Assembly: GCA_038025085.1 (NCBI GenBank)
Contig: CM076147.1
Span: 12,458,501 to 12,522,500 of the forward strand
DNA: 64,000 nt
DNA from: Tetragonia tetragonoides
Taxonomy: Eukaryota > Streptophyta > Magnoliopsida > Caryophyllales > Aizoaceae
Reading direction: 5' to 3'
Below are positions 41,783 to 54,057 of this stretch, piece by piece. Position numbers and translations under genes: made by a program. The notes under the pieces were generated by a model. That model was not told the origin of the DNA. It searched no databases and was given only the letters and a program-made list of their open reading frames with translations. Positions within the stretch are counted from its first letter, which is position 1; each line of letters begins with the position of its first letter.

Positions 41783-42725
41783 GAGTAACCAACTCTATGG
41801 GTAGGATAGCTTCTGATCCATAAACCAATCTGAAAGGAGTTTCCCCCGTGGCATTTTTTGTGGTGGTTCTGATCGACCAAAGAACTTCATACAGCCTTTC
41901 CTCCCAGAGTCCTTTGGCTGCCTCGAGCTTGCGTTTCAAACTATTGAGGATGATTTGGTTGGCTGCTTCAGCCTGACCATTCGATTGTGGTCTGGCCACA
42001 GGGGTGAATCGGGCCTTTATGCCAAGATCCGACAAGTATGTTTTCAATCCTCGATTATCAAACTGAGGACCGTTATCGAATATAATCCCCCTGGGAACTC
42101 CAAAGCGGGTGATTACATTCTCCCAGATGAACTTCCTGATGTCTTGTTCCTCGATACGCCGTAAGGCCTTAGCCTTGATCCACTTCGTAAAATAGTCAAT
42201 TTCTACGACTAAGAACTTGAATTGTCTTGGTGCCTCTGGAAAGGGACCCAATATGTCCATTCCCCAAAGGTGAAAGGGGAGTGGTTCTAGTACTGGGGAT
42301 AAGTTCATAGCTGGCTGTCGTTGTTCTGTGGAGTGTATATGGCAATTCTTGCATCGGGTTACCAAGTTCACAGGATCGGATCTTATGGTCGGCCAAAAGT
42401 ATCCGGTTCTGAGAGCTTTTCTGGCTAAGGCTCTTCCAGCAATGTGTGACCCACACATTCCACTGTGTAGATCATCCAAGATATCGTCTCCCTCCGAGGG
42501 AGTGACACATCTGAGTAATGGTTGGTTGAAAGCTTGCTTGTACAATACTCCATCAACCAGGCTAAACCATTTTGCTCGTTTCATTACTTTCGTCTTTTCC
42601 TTTTCATCCCCCGGTAGAGTCCCATCTTTGAGATAGTCGATTTTGGGATCCATCCAAGTTTCCGACCTATCGAGCAAGTTTACTTCAGGAGGCTTTGTGT
42701 GCTTTTTTCTTGCAGGACTTCCCAA
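41783..42725 (-). pseudogene. Retand-like integrase, N-terminal and core part
   Basis: The zinc-binding motif HSGMCGSHIAGRALARKALR ... RCKNCHIH spans 42310-42460. The catalytic core has all three acidic positions: Asp in WGMDILGPF near 42265, Asp in IIFDNGPQF near 42075, Glu in NGQAEAANQI near 41970. The frame is open over its full visible length to the insertion site after ELVTPS, so before the Ogre-like insertion this integrase was probably complete. Its C-terminus is at 24127-24483. Integrase inserts element cDNA into the genome. Confidence 0.9.
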
Positions 42726-43666
42726 AAAATCGATCGTGGGAGTCTCTTGATAGCAGAGCTGGCCAGCTTGGCCAGGGCATCTGCCTATTGGTTGTCTGAC
42801 CTCAACACATGGTTGATGGAGAATTCTTCGAATTTTGAAATTTCTTCCTTCGCTTTTTGGAGGTACGCCTTCATGGAGTCTTCCCTGGCTTCATAGTCTC
42901 CTGTGATCTGAGATACTACCAACTGGGAATCCATGATTACTGCCACACTCTGGGCTCCTACCATTCGAGCCATTTGTAGGCCTGCTAGCAGGGCCTCATA
43001 TTCTGCTTCGTTGTTAGATGCTGTGAATTGGAATTGCATGGCGTATTCGAACACACCTCCTTCGGGGTTTTTTGAGTACCAGACTTGCCCCGCTCCCGTT
43101 ACGGCAGGATGAACCAACGACTTCCAGTTCCCACTTCGTCGTCCACAGCACTGGTTGTTCGTAGATAGATGCCATTTCCACTGTGAAGTCGGCCAATGCT
43201 TGCCCTTCTATGGCTCTCCGGGGCTCATATTCTATGTAGAACTCGCCCAGCTCGGTGGCCCGTGGCTTTAGTCCTCCAGCTCGCTTTGGGCTCTGCAGAA
43301 GTGCCTTCAAGGGTTGATCAGTGAGTACAGTAATCTCATGGGAACAGAAGTAAGATCGCAGCCGTCGTGGCTTATGATCAGAGCCAAAGCAAACTTTTCG
43401 ATATCAGGATATCGTGTTTCCGCGTCCAACAGGACGTGGCTCACGAAGTAGACTGGGTGCTAAGTCTTATCTCGCTCACATACAAGGGCCCTTGAAACTG
43501 CCAGTTCTGAGACTGCCAAGTTGATAAAAAAAATTTCTCCCACTTCTGGGCTTACCATCCATGGTGCTCTAGCTAGATATGCTTTTAGTTTCTCGAAGTC
43601 GGCCTGGGCCTCCGTCGACCATTCAAAATTTTCTCTGTATTTGATGGCCTTGAAGAATAAGGAACA
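42726..43666 (-). pseudogene. Retand-like RNase H and archaeal-type RNase H region
   Basis: The second, Tat-type RNase H is clearest at 42785-43117: a start region VHPAVTGAGQVWYSKNPEGG, FTASNNEAEYEALLAGLQMA with its Glu, VAVIMDSQLVVSQITGDYEA with its Asp, and a tail SINHVLRSDNQ. Upstream (43118-43666) the RT connection and gypsy RNase H are readable only in pieces (for example EFYIEYEPRRAIEGQALADF near 43200), with stops and frameshifts. A stop at 42785 separates it from the integrase frame. Confidence 0.78.
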
Positions 43667-44398
43667 TCAATCCGCCGATCGTGAGATGAAGCGACTGAGA
43701 GCCGCGGCACAGCCGGTTAACCGCTGCACATCTTTTAGGCATTTGGGTGGATGCATGTCTATTACAGCCTGTATCTTCTCGGGATTGGCATCGATTCCTC
43801 GTTGGCTTATCATGAAGCCCAGCAACTTTCCCCCCGGGACCCCGAACACACATTTTTTGGGGTTGAGCTTCATATTGTGCTGACGCAAGTTGTCGAATGT
43901 TTCTTTTAAGTCCAAAAAGTGACTGTCGCTTTTCTTGCTTTTGACGACCATGTCGTCTACATAAGCCTCGACATTTCTCCCCAGCTGAGGAGAGAAAATC
44001 TTTTTTACCAGGCGTTGATATGTTGCCCCCGCATTTTTCAAACCGCAGGGCATCATATTGTAACAGAATACTCCATCGTCAGTGATGAAGGCTGCCTTTT
44101 CTTGATCTTCCTCTGCTAGCCGTACCTAGTGGTACCCTGAAAAAGCATCCATAATGCTGAGAAGTTCATGCCCAGACGTGGAGTCAATCAACTCGTGAAA
44201 TTGAGGGAGGGGAAAGTCGTCCTTCGGGCATGCCTTGTTAAGATCTGTAAAGTCGACGCACATCCGCCAAGTCCCATTGTGTTTTTTGACTAGCACCACA
44301 TTGGCAAGCCACTCCGGGTAAAGGCATTCTCTGATAAATCCGGTATTCAGAAGCTTTTGAACTTGGGTTGTTGCAGCTTCACTTCTCTCCCTACCCAT
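43667..44398 (-). pseudogene. Retand-like reverse transcriptase
   Basis: Motifs in order on the minus strand: VQKLLNTGFIRECLYPEWLA near 44350, DFTDLNKACPKDDFPLPQF near 44245, LLSIMDAFSGYH near 44150, MMPCGLKNAGATYQRLVKKI near 44050, the catalytic AYVDDMVVKSKK near 43970, and MISQRGIDANPEKIQAVIDM near 43800. FSGYH is followed by TAG at 44126 and a short frame gap before MMPCGLKN. RT copies element RNA into DNA. Confidence 0.88.
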
Positions 44399-44434
44399 TT
44401 GCCTCTTCTTTTGCTTTACAGGCTTGAAATTGGG

Positions 44435-44885
44435 CTATACCCCTAGCCTATGGATGATTAGATCACCATCTATGCCTGGCATATCGGATGGGGAGAATGC
44501 AAAGATGTCGGAATACTCTTGGAGTAGCCCTGTTATGTCTCTTCTCTGAGGGTCGACTAGGTTTGCCCCGATATATGTGATTTTTTCTGGCAGTGACTCA
44601 TTCAGCCTGACCTCCGAGGTTTCCCCCGATGGTTCGGGTCGATTTTCAGGCTCAAACCTGGTATCGATATGATCGGCAAGATACATTTCTAGGAGCATGC
44701 ATCCAGCTATCTTCCTCTTGGCTTCCCTTACACTCTTCTTTTTTTGCTGCTACGATCTCTGCAGGGGTAGGGGCAACTGTCAGTGCTGTCTCTATGTCCT
44801 GCGCTATCACCACTGACTTCGTAGGTAATATGGGAAGGTCTTCGTCTTCGTTTTCCAGTTTCTTGCTATCCAGGACAACCGACAT
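44435..44885 (-). pseudogene. Retand-like protease-RT linker
   Basis: Two overlapping frames encode an acidic hydrophilic linker (KKLENEDEDLPILPTKSVVI) and the usual pre-RT block (EKITYIGANLVDPQRRDITG ... YSDIFAFSPSDMPGIDGDLI). The latter is conserved in Tat elements just before RT. A frameshift near 44690 joins the two. Confidence 0.72.
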
Positions 44886-45525
44886 ACGATTTTCGGGGGG
44901 CGGTCTTCTGGTTGCTAACCACCTGCCCGATTAGGCCGTTCCCCCGATCAAATTTCATAATTAACCAGGACATGTGGATCACCGCGTTGATGGCTGCTAG
45001 AGTGGGTCGACCGAGGATGGCGTTGTACGCCAATTTCGTATCGACCACCAAGAATACGATGATCTGCCTTCGACGAGCCCCCTTTTCTCCTATTCGTACC
45101 GGGAGAATGATGGTGCCGATGGAGTAGACTTTGTGCCCGCCAAACCCAAAGACGGGCAGTGATACGGGGGTAATCTTGTCTTCACTGTACCCCAATCATC
45201 GGAGTCACTTATAGGTGATGATGTCGGCCGAACTTCCTGTATCAATGAGGACTCGCTCGGTGAGTAAGCCTGCGATCTTCAGAGTTATGACCAGTGGATC
45301 GTCATGTGGATGATGCAATGCTCGGGCATCACGCTCGTCGAAGGTTACAGGCGGGATCTTGCTTATGGGGGGAACCCCCACAGCCATTATTTGTTCAGCA
45401 CTGCGATAATGATCCTGTCGTTGCTTTTTGGTAGACCCTCCTCCACCTAGGCCACCATAGATCATTTTAACGACGTTGGTCATATCATCCTCTTTCGACT
45501 CTTCGTCTTCCACAACCGTCAACAC
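44866..45525 (-). pseudogene. Retand-like aspartic protease
   Basis: The active site LTERVLIDTGSSADIITYK near 45215-45270 has the classical D-T-G. A frame break near 45196-45205 follows (TAA after ITYK), and the rest reads KITPVSLPVFGFGGHKVYSI, then the conserved AYNAILGRPTLAAINAVIHM near 44990. The active site DTG suggests the protease was functional before the frameshift. Confidence 0.8.
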
Positions 45526-45593
45526 CTTGGGTTTTTTCTAGACATTTTTCTTTTTAAGGAACTGCTTCAACATTCCTTCCTCAACCTAGTTTC

Positions 45594-47383
45594 TCAAGGT
45601 TTTTTTACCAGCCTCTCACAGTCTTGGGTCGTATGCCCCACATCATCATGGTATGCGCATCGAAGCTTTGGGTTTCTCTCAGAGAGATCCCTAACAATGG
45701 GTGGCGGGATGTCGAGCAGTTTTCGATCCATCTTGTTGAAGATGGTTTGTTGGTCAACACTGAACGGCCACTGATCATCTGAAGGGTCAGTCTTCCTCCA
45801 ATCAATTCTTTTAGGAGGCCCCCTGGACCCAGCAAGTGCTTCTCCTCGTCGCTTGCCTTTGTCACTTTTAGTATTTTTACTCGACTTAGCGTCGGGCTTT
45901 GGGTCTGTCTTCCCATTGCTCTGAGTATATCGTCCCGACTGTTCTGGTGAGTTGGCATATGCCAAGGTGAATCGTGTAACCTCTGGCAGGGTTAGGAATC
46001 CTTTTTCCTCTCGCTTCAAATTTATCTGGAACTTGAAGTGCGACCCCTCCGTTAACCCTGACACAAAGGCCGCGCTGGTGAGCCTTTCGTCCAGGTCATC
46101 AGTTTCGAGGGTTTGTGCATTGAATCGAGCTAGATAATCTTTCAAGCCCTCTTTCTTGTCCTGTTTTAGTTTGTAAAGGTGTTCCGTGGTCTTTCTCTGC
46201 TGGATGTGAGCCGCGAAATGATTCTTGAAGCTTTTTTCCATCGCCAAGAGTAGATACTCTTAGGGGCAAGTGAGGCATACCATCGGATGGTAAGCCCCTT
46301 CAGAGTCATTGGAAAATTTCTGCACAGCGCCGGGTCACTTAGAGTTTGGTTCATCATGGTCGCTCTGTAAGCCATGATGTGATCATGTGGGTTCTGGGGG
46401 ACCTCATACTTGTCCGCCATTGGTTTTAATTTTTATGGCATTTGAGCCGCCAAGATCTCGTCGCTGAATGGAGTTAATCCTACAGCTGGTGTTTCACTCC
46501 CCAAGTTTGCTAAGGTATTAGATACCCCAACGTTCCCCATGGTGGTGGGGCTCTGGATTTGGAGTATTGACGGTTGCAAGATTGTGTTAATTTGAGGTTT
46601 ACTGAACCCCGTGAGGAGTTCCTGATCCCGTTTTCGTTCATTCCCATATCTTTGATTCAACTCTTTCAATGATATTGTCGTTCAGCCTCTCGGTATTCAA
46701 TGATATTGCGAAGGTCTTCCTGAGTCCGACTCGACCCTTTATGTTTCTCTTTTTCATAGAGTTGGTATAGCCCTTGGAGCTGTTGTTCTTCCGCTCGCCG
46801 GGCTTCCTCCCTTTTGAGCATAATACCCCTAAGGTCGGTTCCGTACATGCTGACATCTTTCTCCGCTCTCTTTTTCTCGAGGAATTTCCTCAAGTCGTCC
46901 GAGTTAGTCGGGCGATTCAAGGGTTTCCCTCGAGATGTTTTGCGTTCTTTGGATTCGCCAGTGCTACGAGTTGACCAGCTGTCCCTCATAGACCTAGTTG
47001 TCAGAGACGGAGATGGTTCGGGTCGCGGAGGAGGGGGAGGACGCCTGGTCTCTGATGGAACTCTGCTCCCTCCCCTAGAGGTTTCCCCCTTTTCCCGGTT
47101 TTTAGGAGGCCTCAACTCTTTCACCAGGACACTCAAGAGTTTCCTTCATCGTATTTTGTAATTCCCCCATGATCTGCTATAGTTCCCCCCGAGTTACAGG
47201 GACTTCGGGATTTCCAAAGTTTTGGTTCCCGTTCTCATCAGAATGTTGTGATCCCTCGAGATCCGGAATAGATTCCATGTTAACATTTGTGTGTTTCTTG
47301 CGTAGATATGGGGGTGTAAGCAATTTTATAGTTATTAGGTCACGGAGTTCGATTGAATCTGGGGTTTCTGGCCGCTCACTCAT
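45594..47383 (-). pseudogene. Retand-like gag
   Basis: Starts MSERPETPDSIELRDLITIK at 47383. The N-terminal part is Pro/Arg-rich, with long charged helices (46666-47136, EEARRAEEQQLQGLYQLYEK). The capsid core follows: DHIMAYRATMMNQTLSDPAL and LKGLTIRWYASLAPKSI near 46290-46380, then FKNHFAAHIQQRKTTEHLYK near 46220 and LARFNAQTLETDDLDERLTS, typical of Tat-Retand gag. It ends with a knuckle-like CAYHDDVGHTTQDCERL near 45610-45665. Several frameshifts and stops (for example near 46260) break it. Confidence 0.82.
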
Positions 47384-47391
47384 GCAAAACC

Positions 47392-48085
47392 ATGTCGGAG
47401 TAATGAGGTCAGGATTTGATTGAGCGTCAGATTATGGGAATCAGAGCTGAAAGACGGAACGATAGAGCTCAATGTCGGACAGCGTGAATGTTCTCTCAAT
47501 AGAATGACCCTTACCTTTGCCTTGATTTCCGCGCAGGTATTTATAGGGAAAAAGTCAGCTAGCTTCGTCGAATGAACAGTGGACACGTAGCCCTGTACGT
47601 ACGTCCCTCTCTAAGTCGGCTTAGAGGGGGTGGTCACGTGAGTTGTGGTACGATCCCTTGGGATGATTCCACGTAGGGATTCGTACAGTTGATGTCATCA
47701 CTTCTGTCCTTGGGGCTTAGAGAGCGTGGGCGCCAAGGCAATCATCCGAATCTCTGTCGGAATATTCGCATAGTACATGTGCTGGCGTCAGGGTTGAGCG
47801 TAGAGAAAGCCTAAGGGCCGATTCATGGCTGAGCCGACCTCGTAGTCGAGCAAGAGCATAATTGTAGTCCTTGGGTCGGTACGAGACTGGTAGTTGAGGT
47901 AGATCCTCCCTGGTCTGTTGGTGATGTTGAGCAGCGGGCGGGGGTACCCTCGATCAGGGGTTGCCCCTCGAGGTGAAGAAATGCCTTTTTAGAGTTGTCG
48001 ATGATCCTGGCTCTGCTGAAGGTCGGGATTCTTCTGGCGTAGCTAGGACGGGGGTCGATAGCTCGACCCTCGATATTTTGGTTAT
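47392..48085 (-). repeat. 5' LTR of Retand-like element, truncated at both ends
   Basis: Homologous to 15178-15862 of the 3' LTR. On the minus strand it begins ATAACCAAAATATCG, missing the first few LTR bases, and ends at the CTCATTACTC junction about 10 bp before the gag start. About 227 bp of LTR end, the primer binding site and leader are absent. The TATA box is at 47538-47545 (minus strand). Confidence 0.85.
47538..47545 (-). promoter_or_regulatory. TATA box of Retand-like 5' LTR
   Basis: TATAAATA read on the minus strand, conserved at 15316-15323 in the 3' LTR and pointing toward gag. Confidence 0.6.
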
Positions 48086-48149
48086 AATAATAATTGTTGA
48101 GAATAAAGTTGAAGAGAAATCAAGTTCAAGATCTTTTGTAGAGAATATT
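48086..48149 (+). repeat. 64-bp direct repeat, right copy
   Basis: Second copy of 14887-14950; the element Z frame resumes here. Confidence 0.9.
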
Positions 48150-49018
48150 GAATCGAAAGAGGAGTTTGAAGAGAAAAGGAGTGCGAATCTTGTTGCAGAT
48201 AAATTTTCTGTCTTTTTGATGAAAGTAGAACATGAAAATCAAGAAGTTGTCGATTCTCAACAAGAAGAAAAACAAATAGAAGAATCTTTATATGGGGAAC
48301 AAGAAGCTCTTGAAGTTGTTCAACCGCAAGATGTGAATTTTGATGTTGATGATGGTGACCTTTTGAAAGAAAAATTTTCTTTTGACCCAAGTCAACCACC
48401 TATATTTGATGAGGTAAGTCAAGAAGATGAGCTTGACAGCATTACTAACCTTGTGGTCGTGGATTCATTGAAGACATCTCAAAAGTATTCAATCTTTTTT
48501 AAATATGAAGACTTCGTTCATATTGACTTCTCCCAGAATTGTAGGATTTATTAGATGGAAGATCATGGAGACAAAACTCAAGAAAATATTATTGCCTACC
48601 AAGAGTTGAGGACAATTCTTTTTGAAGAAAGGGAGATTGATGTGGGAGCAACAGGCTTAAACAATGATAAACATCATATTCATTATTACATAGATCTGAG
48701 GAATGATCTTGATTCCTCTACATGGCTCTTAAAGAGCAACAATGGTGTTTTCCGAGAGGAATTGAAAGAACATTCAATCTTAGTTCTATTATGTTCATTT
48801 ATGGAGCATGTTTTAAGATGGGTTACAATTACATTGCCTCCTACATTGAAGATACTTTGGAATACACGCGCAAGATGGGGAATAAAGCTGTTGTTATATG
48901 ATCACGTTCCTTGTGAAGAACCTCGTAATCTTGGCAGTTCTGACACTTGTTCGTATTTTTGCTATAACTCGCTCATACGACATCTAAATGTGATGATTCA
49001 AATGTCTGTTGAAAGATA
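48086..49018 (+). pseudogene. gypsy-like element Z, 3' half
   Basis: Continues the protease polyprotein frame of 14462-14950: IIIVENKVEEKSSSRSFVEN, then a highly acidic linker (NQEVVDSQQEEKQIEESLYG) ending IDFSQNCRIY at a TAG (48552). A second frame from 48555 (MEDHGDKTQENIIAYQEL) runs to 49016-49018 and has no recognised domain. RT, RNase H and integrase were not found between the protease and the element end, so Z looks like a non-autonomous or internally deleted element. Confidence 0.6.
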
Positions 49019-49144
49019 AGATCGAGATCCACAACATTGATGCGTTCTGTGTTCTCCAATTCAAAGAGCAACATGGTCAAAAATGAGTTACAAGTTTTGA
49101 AACATATTCCTTGCGCGCCAAGGCAACGACTTTAGTTTAGTTAT

Positions 49145-49575
49145 TGTGTCCTTGTTTGTTTTTACTTGCTTTAAGCGTGATTTATTGTTTAGGAAAGTAA
49201 TAATCCGATTGTTATTAGCATTAGGCGTGCATTATGGAATTAGAAAATTTTCTTATTTGTTCTCTTTTAATTTAGGAAAGTTGTTAGTTCATTAGTGTCC
49301 TAATTGTAATAGCTTTCCTAGTTGCTTTAGTTTTCTTTGTCTATAAATAGGGAAGAGCACGAAATTGTAATAAAGACTTTGATGATTAATGATTAATACG
49401 TGAGTATTTACCCCTCAAATTGAGTGATTCAGTTTGAAACCCTTGTGTTTGATGCGCAAGTATTGTTCTTGAGTGATTCTTGAATGAAAACCCCAACCCC
49501 TTGAGTGATTCGTGAGGTATATCCCTTTTGTTGTTTTTATTTATCAAAATACAGAAAATCCCTAAAAAAATCACA
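49145..49575 (+). repeat. probable LTR of element Z
   Basis: After the last frame comes a TG-starting, CA-ending stretch (from about 49145 to AAAATCACA near 49575) with a TATA box (TATAAATA at 49342-49349) and an AATAAAG-like signal about 20 bp later, typical of a short LTR. The left LTR was not identified, so the limits are tentative. Confidence 0.45.
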
Positions 49576-49576
49576 T

Positions 49577-52500
49577 CATGTAGCTTGTTTGTACTTTAAA
49601 ACATCCTTGGTGTAGTTTCATACTCAAATGAATGCAAACAAAACATTTTGGGTGCTTTCTCTTAATATAAAACACAAAAGAATTCAATCTCTATCACCCT
49701 AGTCGTAAGAGCTGTGAAAACGCGTAAATGCATTCAAAAGCTTGAGTTTAAGCTTGTTTGTACTTGTAAACATCCTTGGTGTAGTTTCACACTCAAATGA
49801 ATGCAAACAAAGTATTTGGATGCTTTCTCTTAATATACAACACAAAAGAACATAAATCTCTTTCACCCTACTCGTAAAAGCTTTTAAAACGCGTAAATGC
49901 ATTCAAAAGCTTGAGTTGAAGCTTGTTTGTACTTGTAAATATATTAGGTGTAGTTTCACACTCGAATGAATGCAAACAAAGTATTTGGATGCTTTCTCTT
50001 AATATACAACACAAAAGAACTCAAATCTCTTTCACCCTACTTGTATGAGCTTTTCAAACGTGCAAATGCATTCAAAAGCTTGCGTTGAAGCTTCTTTGTA
50101 CATTAAAACATTCTTGGTGTAGTTCCAAACTCAAATGAATGCAAACAAAACATTTGGGTGCTTTCTCTTAATATACAACAAAAAATAACTCAATCTCTAT
50201 CACCCTAGTCGTAAGAGCTGTGAAAACGTTTAAATGCATTCAAAAGTTGTGTTTAAGCTTGTTTGTACTTGTAAACAATCTTGTGTGTAGTTTCACACTC
50301 AAATGAATGCAAACAAAGGTATTGGATGCTTTCTCTTAGTATACAACACAAAAGAACTTAAATAACTTTCACCCTACTCGTAAGAGCTCTTAAAATGCGT
50401 AAATGCATTCAAAAGCTTGAGTTGAAGCTTGTTTGTATTTGTAAACATCCTAGGTGTAGTTTCACACTCAAATGAATGCAAAACAAAACATTTGGGTGCT
50501 TTCTCTTAATATACAACAAAAAATAACTCAATCTCTATCACCCTAGTCGTAAGAGCTGTGAAAACGCGTAAATGCATTCAAAAGTTTGTGTTTAAGCTTG
50601 TTTGTACTTGTAAACAATCCTGTGTGCAGTTTCACACTCAAATGAATGCAAACAAAGGTATTGGATGCTTTCTCTTAATATACAACACAAAAGAACTCAA
50701 ATCTCTTTCACTCAACTCGTATGAGGTTTTAAAACGCGTAAATGCATTCGAAAGCTTGAGTTGTAGCTTGTTTGTACTTTAAAACATTCTTGGTGTAGTT
50801 TCACACTCAAATGAATGCAAAACAAAACATTTGGGTGCTTTCTCCTAATATACAACACAAAATAACTCAATCTCTATCACCCTAGTAGTAAGAGCTGTTA
50901 AAACGCATAAATGCATTCAAAAGTTTGAGTTGAAGCTTGTTTGTACTTGTAAACATCCTTGGCGTAGTTTTACACTCAAATGAATGCAAAAAAAGTATTT
51001 GGATGCTTTCCATTTGGGTGCTGTCTCTTAATATACAACACAAAAGAACTAAATCTCTATTACCCTTGTCGTAAGTGCTGTTAAAATGCGTAAATGTATT
51101 CAAAAGCTTGAGTTGTAGCTTGTTTGCACTTCAAAACATTCTTGGTGTAGTTTCATACTCAAATGAATGCAAACAAAATATTTGGGTGCTTTCTCTTAAT
51201 ATACAACACAAAAGAACTCAAATCTCTTTCACCCTACTCTTAGGAGCTTTTGAAACGCGTATATGCATTCAAAAGCTTGAGTTGAAGCTTGTTTGTACTT
51301 GTTAACATCCTAGGTGTAGTTTCACACTCAAATGAATGCAAACAAACACAAAAGAACTCAAATCTCTTTCACCCTACTCGTAAGAGCTTATGGAATGCGT
51401 AAATGCATTCAAAAGCTTGAGTTGAAACTCGTTTGTACTTGTAAACATCCTAGGTGTAGTTTCACACTCAAGTGAATGAAAAAAAAGTATTTGGATGCTT
51501 TCTCTTAATATACAACACAAAAGAACTCAAATCTCTTTCACCCTACTCGTAACAGCTTTTAAAACGCGTAAATGCATTCAAAAGCTTGAGTTCAAGCTTG
51601 TTTGTTCTTTTAAACATCCTAGGTGTAGTTTCACACTCAAATGAATGCAAACAAAAAATTTGGATGCTTTCTCTTAATATACAACACAAAAGAACTCAAA
51701 TCTCTTTCACCCTAGTCGTAAGAGCTGTTAAAACGCGTAAATGCATTCAAAAGCTTGAGTTGAAGCTTGTTTGTACTTGTAAAGATCCTTGGTATAGTTT
51801 CACACTCAAATGAATGCAAACAAAGTATTTAGATGCTTTCCATTTGGGTGCTTTCCCTAAATATACAACATAAAAGAACTCAATCTCTATCACCCTAGTC
51901 GTAAGAGCTGTTAAAACGCGTAAATTCATTCAAAAGCTTGAGTTGAAGCTTGTTGGTACTTGTAAACATCATTGGTGTAGTTTCACACTCAAATGAATGC
52001 AAATAAAGTATTTGGATGCTTTCTCTTAATATACAACACGAAAAAACTCAAATCTCTTTCACCCTACTCGTAACAGCTTATAAAATGCCTAAATGCATTC
52101 AAAAGCTTGAGTTGAAACTTGTTTGTACTTGTAAACATCCTAGGTGTAGTTTCACACTCAAATAAATGCAAACAAAGTATTTGGATGCTTTCTCTTAATA
52201 TAGAACAAAAAAGAACTCAAATCTCTTTCACCCTACTCGTAAGAGCTTTTAAAACGCGTAAATGCATTCAAAAGCTTGTGTTAAAACTTGTTTGTACTTG
52301 TAAACATCCTAGGTGTAGTTTCGCACTTAAATGACTGCAAACAAAGTATTTGGATGCTTTCTCTTAATATACAACGAAAAAGAAATCAAATCTCTTTCAC
52401 TCTAGTCGTAAAAGCTGTTAAAACGCGTAAATGCATTCAAAAACTTGACTTGTAGCTTGTTTGTACTTCAAAACATTCTTGGTGTAGTTTCATACTCAAA

Positions 52501-54057
52501 TGAATGCAAACAAAATATTTGGGTGCTTTCTCTTAATATACAACAGAATAGAACTCAATCTCTATCACCATAGTCATAAGAGCTATTAAAACGCGTAAAT
52601 GCATTCAAAAGCTTGAGTTGAAGCTTGTTTGTACTTGTAAACATCCTTGGTGTAGTTTCACACTCAAATGAATGCAAACAAAGTATTTGGATGCTTTCCA
52701 TTTGGGTGATTTCTCTTAATATACAACACAAAAGAACTCAATCTCTATCACCCTAGTCGTAAGAGCTGTTAAAACGCGTAAATGCATTCAAAAGCTTGAG
52801 ATGAAGCTTGTTTGTACTTGTAAACATCCTTGGTGTAGTTTCACACTCAAATGAATGCAAATAAAGTATTTGGATGATTTCTCTTAATATACAACACAAA
52901 AGAACTCAAATCTCTTTCACCCTACTCGTAAGTGCTTATAAAATGCGTAAATGCATTCAAATGCTTGAGTTGAAGCTTGTTTGAACATGTAAACATCCTA
53001 GGTGTAGTTTCACTCTCAAATGAATGGAATACAAGTATTTGGATGCTTTCTCTTAATATACAACATAAAAGAACTCAAATCTCTTTCACCCTACTCGTAA
53101 GAGCTCTTAAAACGCGTGAATGCATTCAAAAGCTTGAGTTGAAGCTTGTTTGTACTTGTAAACATCCTAGGTGTAGTTTCACACTCAAATGAATGCAAAC
53201 AAAGAATTTTGATACTTTCTCTTAATATACAACACAAAAGAACTCAAATCTCTTTCACCCTACTCGTAAGAGCTTTTTAAACGCGTAAATGCATTCAAAA
53301 GCTTGAGTTAAAACTTGTTTGTACTTGTAAACATCCTTGGTGTAGTTTCACACTCAAATGAATGCAAACAAAGTATTTGGATGCTTTCTCTTAATATACA
53401 AAGAAAAAGAAATCAAATCTCTTTCACCCTAGTCGTGAGAGCTGTTAAAACGCGTAAATGCATTCAAAATCATGAGTTGTAGCTTGTTTGTACTTCAAAA
53501 AATTCTTGGTGTAGTTTCATACTCAAATCAATGCAAACAAAACATTTGGGTGCTTTCTCTTAATATACAACACAATAGAACTCAATCTCTATCACCCTAG
53601 TCGTAAGAGCTGTTAAAACGCATAAATGCATTCAAAAGCTTGTGTTGAAGCTTGTTTGTACTTGTAAACATCCTAGGTGTATTTTCACACTCAAATGAAT
53701 GCAAACAAAGTATTTGGATGCTTTCCATTTGGGTGCTTTCTCTTAATATACAACATAAAAGAACTCAATCTCTGTCACCCAAGTCGTAAGAGTTGTTAAA
53801 ACGCGTAAATGCATTCAAAAGCTTGAGCTGAAGCTTGTTTTTACTTGTAAACATCCTAGGCGTAATTTCACACTAAAATGAATGCAAACAAAGTATTTGG
53901 ATGCTTTCTCTTAATATACAACACAAAAGAACTTAAATCTCTTTCACCCTACTCTTAAGAGCTTATAAAACGCGTAAATGCATTCAAAAGCTTGAGTTGA
54001 AGCTTGTTTGTACTTGTTATCATCCTAGGTGTAGTTTCACACTCAAACGAATGCAAA
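49577..54057 (+). repeat. ~169-bp satellite array, left block (about 26 monomers)
   Basis: Tandem monomers of about 169 bp (GCTTG...GCTTG spacing mostly 167-170) with the conserved core ACGCGTAAATGCATTCAAAA. Two monomer types alternate: one with TCACCCTAGTCGTAAGAGCT, the other with TCACCCTACTCGTAAGAGCT. A longer ~182-bp variant recurs with a 13-14-bp partial duplication (CATTTGGGTG at 51011, 51841, 52699, 53726). One monomer near 51340 is short (140 bp). Monomer length is close to nucleosomal repeat size, as for many centromeric satellites. Confidence 0.95.

Larger units (their letters stand above)
14951..48085 (-). mobile_element. Tat-Retand-like Ty3/gypsy element with antisense gene cluster, carrying nested Ogre-like element
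   Basis: On the minus strand the order is 5' LTR (47392-48085), gag, protease, RT, archaeal-type RNase H, integrase (split at 41783/24483 by an Ogre-like insertion), an 8.2-kb 3' region with + strand genes, polypurine tract and 3' LTR (14951-15868). Without the nested element it is about 15.8 kb. Gag and RNase H motifs fit the Tat clade, probably Retand. Long 3' regions with antisense ORFs are known in Tat elements. The 5' LTR lacks its last ~230 bp and no primer binding site was found. Confidence 0.85.
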
